This document shows positions 35,255-38,742 of a DNA stretch of 38,742 nt, piece by piece (position 1 is the stretch's first letter; each line of letters begins with the position of its first letter). Origin of the DNA: Sphingobacteriaceae bacterium (lineage in GTDB: Bacteria > Bacteroidota > Bacteroidia > Sphingobacteriales > Sphingobacteriaceae). The DNA lies in NCBI GenBank assembly GCA_019751895.1, contig JAIEMU010000216.1:1-38742 (forward strand). The letters run 5' to 3'. The notes below the pieces were generated by a model. The model made no database searches. It was not told the DNA's origin and saw nothing but the letters and a program-made list of their open reading frames with translations. The position numbers were made by a program, and so were the translations under genes.

Positions 35255-36607
35255 ATGGAGTTAGGAAATATAAAAAACGTATATTTTGTGGGTGTTGGTG
35301 GCATTGGAATGAGTGCGCTTGCTCGCTACTTCGTAAATAGAGGTTGCTCAGTTTCGGGATACGATAAAACCAAAACAAAGCTTACCGAAAGTCTAGAGGC
35401 TGAAGGGATTTCGATTACCTATAATGATGATTTAGATAAGCTTCTTCCTGTATTTTTAGAAAAAAACATCCATACGTTAGTAGTTTATACACCAGCAATT
35501 CCTAAACAATCGGTCATACTTAATCATTTTATTAATCAAGGTTTTGAACCCAAAAAACGTTCGCAAGTATTAGGAATTATTAGTGCAGGTATGTTTTGCA
35601 TCGCCGTTGCGGGTACGCATGGCAAAACCACAACTTCATCTATTTTAGCGCATATTTTAACAGACACAGGCTACGGTTGTACTGCTTTTTTGGGTGGAAT
35701 TACCGCTAATTACAATTCGAATATGCTGTTGGGAAAAAATAATGTAGTGGTCATTGAAGCCGATGAGTACGATCGTTCGTTTCTTACCTTACATCCCGAC
35801 ATTGCGATTGTAACTTCAATGGATGCCGACCATTTGGATGTTTACGGAGACGAAAACCATCTTCAGGATTCTTTTCAAATGTTTGTTTCACAGTTAAAAA
35901 ATAACGGAAAATTATTTTTTAAACAAGGTTTGCCATTAAGTGGAATTAGCTACAGCTCAACTGAAAAAGCGATGGTGGAAGTCAAAAATATCAGGGTTGA
36001 AAATTCAAAATTTGTATTTGATTTTAAGGATGGATTTACCAAAATTGATGCTTTACAATTGTCATTGCCAGGACGACACAATGTAGAAAATGCAACTGCC
36101 GCAATTTCGGTAGCTTTAAGTTTGGGTATTTCGCCAAAGGCGATTAAAAAAGCTATCGCAAGTTTTAAAGGGGTGAAACGAAGATTCGAAACCATTTTTG
36201 AAAGCAAAAAAACTGTTTATATTGATGACTATGCGCATCATCCGGAGGAATTAAGAGCTTGTTTTGATGCGGTTCGACAATTGCATCCAAATAAAAAAAT
36301 GACGGTAATTTTTCAACCACATTTGTTTTCACGTACGAGAGATTTTGCGGATAATTTTGCAGCGGTGTTGAGCACTGCCGATACATTGATTTTATTGCCA
36401 ATTTACCCAGCAAGGGAATTGCCTATTGATGGGGTAAACTCAGATATGTTGTTGCAGAAAGTTACTAGCGCAGAAAAAATGATTTGTGAAAAGGAAAATT
36501 TGTTAGCTGAAATTGAAAAAATAAAACCCGAATTGTTGCTCACCGTGGGCGCAGGAGATATTGATACTTTAATAGAACCATTAAAAAAACTTTTATCAAA
36601 TGCTTAA
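35255..36607 (+). CDS. murC: UDP-N-acetylmuramate-L-alanine ligase MurC
   Basis: A 450-residue Mur ligase that adds L-Ala to UDP-MurNAc. The N-terminal VYFVGVGGIGMSALAR (9-24) binds UMP, GTHGKTTT (120-127) is the ATP loop, and IEADEYDRSFL, VTSMDADHLDVYGD, VKRRFETIFE and DDYAHHPEELRA follow. Its position after murG, away from murD and murE, is the normal dcw order. It overlaps ftsQ by 8 nt. Confidence 0.97.
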   Translation: MELGNIKNVYFVGVGGIGMSALARYFVNRGCSVSGYDKTKTKLTESLEAEGISITYNDDLDKLLPVFLEKNIHTLVVYTPAIPKQSVILNHFINQGFEPKKRSQVLGIISAGMFCIAVAGTHGKTTTSSILAHILTDTGYGCTAFLGGITANYNSNMLLGKNNVVVIEADEYDRSFLTLHPDIAIVTSMDADHLDVYGDENHLQDSFQMFVSQLKNNGKLFFKQGLPLSGISYSSTEKAMVEVKNIRVENSKFVFDFKDGFTKIDALQLSLPGRHNVENATAAISVALSLGISPKAIKKAIASFKGVKRRFETIFESKKTVYIDDYAHHPEELRACFDAVRQLHPNKKMTVIFQPHLFSRTRDFADNFAAVLSTADTLILLPIYPARELPIDGVNSDMLLQKVTSAEKMICEKENLLAEIEKIKPELLLTVGAGDIDTLIEPLKKLLSNA

Positions 36608-37622
36608 TAAAATAAATTGGCATAAAGTGTTTTACGGATTTGCTTGGGTGGTTTCACTCAGCGGATTGGTGATTTTAATGAGCTTTATTGAAGTTAAAAA
36701 GCAAGAGCAAAAATGCGAAAAAATACAGGTCATTATACCTGGGGCGCAAAATTTTGTGGAACGAGAGGAAATAGACCTAATTCTTAAAAGAGGATGTGGT
36801 GTATTGATAGGTGAAAATTTATCGGAAATAAATACCGAACACATTGAAAAACAAATTAAAACCAATCCTTATATCAATTTTGTGAAAGTTTATATAGATA
36901 TGGATGGTGTTTTGAATATTAAAATAAAACAACGACAACCCATTTTAAGAGTGATTAACGCCGCAAATCAAGATTATTATATTGATAGAGATGGTTTTAA
37001 AATGCCTACATCCGCTAATTTTACAGCAGATGTGTTGGTGGCTTCGGGAAATATATTTGAGTATTTTTCAGGAGGCAAAGAAGTGTTGAGTACAAAAATG
37101 GCAAAAGATTTATTTAAAATGGCAGCCTTAATTGAAGCTGATGCTTTGTGGAATGCGCAAATACAGCAAATTTTTGTAACCCCTACAAATGATATTTTAT
37201 TAGTACCTACCGTAGGCAAGCAGCGAATTATATTTGGGAATGCCGATTCGATAGAAGTGAAATTTAAAAACTTAGGAGGGTTTTATAAAAATGTTATTCC
37301 TAAATATGGGTGGGAGATGTATAAAACAGTTAATTTGAAATATATAAATCAAATTGTTTGCGAAAAAAACAAAGCAGACTCTAATTTTGTGGATATACAA
37401 ATTGATAAAGAAACAGATACAACAACGAAAGTTGAAAAAATTGAAGTTGTTGAAAAAATACTCGAAAATGAAGCGGTAAAAAAAGCTAAATTTGCGGAAG
37501 TTAAAAAAGAAGTACAAAAACCAAAACCAAGCCCTTTAAAGCAAGAAAAGAAAGAGTTGAAAAAGGAGAAAAGCACAGATAATGAGCTTAAAAAGCTGAC
37601 TAAATCAACAAAAAATAATTAA
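36600..37622 (+). CDS. ftsQ: Cell-division protein FtsQ with a long Lys/Glu-rich C-terminal tail
   Basis: A 340-residue bitopic protein with a short cytoplasmic N terminus, one membrane helix (about 10-31), a POTRA-like domain (about 42-115, VIIPGAQNFVEREEIDLIL, INFVKVYIDMDGVLNIKI, RQPILRVIN) and the FtsQ beta domain. The conserved part ends near YINQIVCEK (residue 256). After it comes a tail of about 85 residues, low in complexity and very rich in Lys and Glu (KKEVQKPKPSPLKQEKKELK). It joins FtsL to the rest of the divisome. It overlaps murC by 8 nt; ftsA starts 19 nt later. Confidence 0.92.
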   Translation: MLNKINWHKVFYGFAWVVSLSGLVILMSFIEVKKQEQKCEKIQVIIPGAQNFVEREEIDLILKRGCGVLIGENLSEINTEHIEKQIKTNPYINFVKVYIDMDGVLNIKIKQRQPILRVINAANQDYYIDRDGFKMPTSANFTADVLVASGNIFEYFSGGKEVLSTKMAKDLFKMAALIEADALWNAQIQQIFVTPTNDILLVPTVGKQRIIFGNADSIEVKFKNLGGFYKNVIPKYGWEMYKTVNLKYINQIVCEKNKADSNFVDIQIDKETDTTTKVEKIEVVEKILENEAVKKAKFAEVKKEVQKPKPSPLKQEKKELKKEKSTDNELKKLTKSTKNN

Positions 37623-37641
37623 TAACAAAAAATATCCAGTC

Positions 37642-38742
37642 ATGAGCAATGAAACACCTAATCAAAATCCAATCGTAGTAGGTTTAGATATTGGTACAAC
37701 TAAAATTTGTGCGATTGTAGGGCGTAGAACGCTACACAATAAAATTGAAGTTTTAGGTATCGGTAAAACAGATTCATCAGGAGTAGCCCGTGGTGTAGTT
37801 TCTAATATTCAAAAAACTGTTCAAGGCATTGTTGCAGCTGTTGACATCGCAAGTAGTCAATCCAATGTGAATATTAAATGGGTAACTGTTGGGATTGCAG
37901 GTCAGCACATTAAGAGCTTGCAACACAGAGGTATTTTAACACGTAAAGATCAAAGTACAGAGATTTCTAAAAAGGATATTGATAGACTTGTAGAAGATAT
38001 GTATAAGTTGGTAATGCCACCGGGCGAACAAATTATCCATGTATTGCCGCAAGAATTTACGGTTGATAATGAAACAGGTGTAAAAGACCCAGTGGGCATG
38101 GCGGGTGTAAGGATGGAGGCTAATTTCCACATTATTACAGGTCAAGTAGCCGCGATAAAAAATATAGTAAAATGTGTTGAAACTGCTGGATTGTTTCCGC
38201 AAGAAGTGGTTTTAGAACCCTTAGCTTCTTCAGAAGCTGTTTTAAGTGACGAAGAAAAAGAAGCAGGCGTTTGTTTGGTTGACATTGGTGGAGGAACAAC
38301 AGATGTTGCTATTTTTCACGAAAACATTATTCGTCACACTGCCGTAATCCCTTTGGGCGGAAACAGCGTAACAGAAGACATTAGAGAAGGTTGTTCGGTG
38401 ATGCGCAGTCAGGCCGAATCTTTGAAGGTTCAATTCGGATCGGCATTAGCCGAAGAAAACAAGGAAAATGAAATTATTGTTGTTCCTGGTTTAAGAAATA
38501 GAGAGCCGAAAGAAATTTCGGTTAAAAATTTGGCATACGTGATACAAGCTCGTATGGAAGAAATTATCGAACATGTATATTACGAAATTAAAGCTTCTGG
38601 CTACGAAAAAAAATTGATTGGCGGTATCGTAATTACAGGTGGTGGAGCCTTGCTAAAACACTTATTGCAAGCGGTAGAATATGTAACTGGATTGGAATGT
38701 AGAATTGGTTATCCAAATGAATACCTAGCTAAATTTGATGGC
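37642..38742 (+). CDS. ftsA: Cell-division protein FtsA (N-terminal part, runs off the window)
   Basis: The frame is open from the ATG at 37642 to the last base, 367 codons, so the end of the gene is missing. It is an actin-like ATPase that anchors FtsZ to the membrane. The phosphate-1 loop is VVGLDIGTTKICAIVG (12-27). The 1C (SHS2) domain follows (VPPGEQIIH-like motif here as MPPGEQIIHVLPQEF, then DPVGMAGVRMEANFHIITG). Phosphate-2 is CLVDIGGGTTDVAIF, and the adenosine motif is GGIVITGGGALLKHLL. The C-terminal membrane-binding helix lies outside the window. ftsZ would be expected next. Confidence 0.96.
   Translation, partial: MSNETPNQNPIVVGLDIGTTKICAIVGRRTLHNKIEVLGIGKTDSSGVARGVVSNIQKTVQGIVAAVDIASSQSNVNIKWVTVGIAGQHIKSLQHRGILTRKDQSTEISKKDIDRLVEDMYKLVMPPGEQIIHVLPQEFTVDNETGVKDPVGMAGVRMEANFHIITGQVAAIKNIVKCVETAGLFPQEVVLEPLASSEAVLSDEEKEAGVCLVDIGGGTTDVAIFHENIIRHTAVIPLGGNSVTEDIREGCSVMRSQAESLKVQFGSALAEENKENEIIVVPGLRNREPKEISVKNLAYVIQARMEEIIEHVYYEIKASGYEKKLIGGIVITGGGALLKHLLQAVEYVTGLECRIGYPNEYLAKFDG

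Noticed and set aside
1-38742. CRISPR arrays, tRNA or rRNA genes, prophage or complete insertion sequences
   Set aside because: No regularly spaced repeats, cloverleaf signatures, rRNA motifs, integrase or transposase genes were found on reading either strand.

Overview
The window is 38.7 kb of a low-GC Bacteroidota chromosome. The evidence for this is SusC-like and carboxypeptidase-regulatory-domain outer-membrane proteins, TAnnTTTG -7 promoter boxes in front of several genes, a DUF5686 protein, and a cell-wall and division cluster in the order usual for the phylum. The gene style suggests the Sphingobacteriia/Chitinophagia side of the phylum, but the sequence alone does not settle this.

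Layout. 1-3.2 kb: the 3' end of an outer-membrane beta-barrel protein, then the ferrous-iron uptake pair feoA-feoB. 3.2-4.9 kb: a small island between feoB and fabV. It holds a lipoprotein gene with an InlB-type repeat and a BspA-like leucine-rich repeat, the 3' remnant of a paralogue, several palindromic repeats, and a 139-bp element with 24-bp inverted ends. The island is flanked by direct repeats of the 3' end of feoB exactly 1,700 bp apart. 4.9-6.1 kb: fabV. 6.3-9.6 kb: a tightly packed five-gene operon (ABC ATPase, FtsX-type permease with His clusters, DUF3299-like periplasmic protein, thiamine-pyrophosphokinase-like protein lacking the usual acidic motifs, GNAT); it is probably metal (zinc) related. 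9.7-17.6 kb: an M28 peptidase on the minus strand, then a DUF5686 outer-membrane protein, an amidohydrolase, a FabK-like flavoprotein, acylphosphatase and a Wzx-type flippase on the plus strand. 17.7-18.4 kb: a toxin-antitoxin pair (ribbon-helix-helix-like antitoxin and PIN toxin) with a palindromic candidate operator. 18.6-21.0 kb: a TonB-dependent receptor on the minus strand. 21.2-24.9 kb: gap, GNAT, pgk and a Ycf48-like repeat protein, closed by a strong terminator.

24.9 kb to the end: the dcw cluster mraZ-rsmH-ftsL-ftsI-murE-mraY-murD-ftsW-murG-murC-ftsQ-ftsA, all on one strand, with overlaps or gaps of at most about 20 nt. It builds lipid II from UDP-MurNAc (MurC, MurD, MurE, MraY, MurG) and supplies the divisome (FtsL, FtsI, FtsW, FtsQ, FtsA). 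Three GTGG(G/T)A direct repeats at exact 10-bp spacing lie in front of mraZ and match the known arrangement of MraZ operators. ftsA runs off the end of the window.

I see no rRNA, tRNA, CRISPR array, intact transposase or prophage. Most genes are ordinary core genes. The most unusual parts are the repeat-flanked island after feoB, the ABC/DUF3299/TPK-like operon, the GNAT gene between gap and pgk, the toxin-antitoxin operator, and the FtsQ tail.
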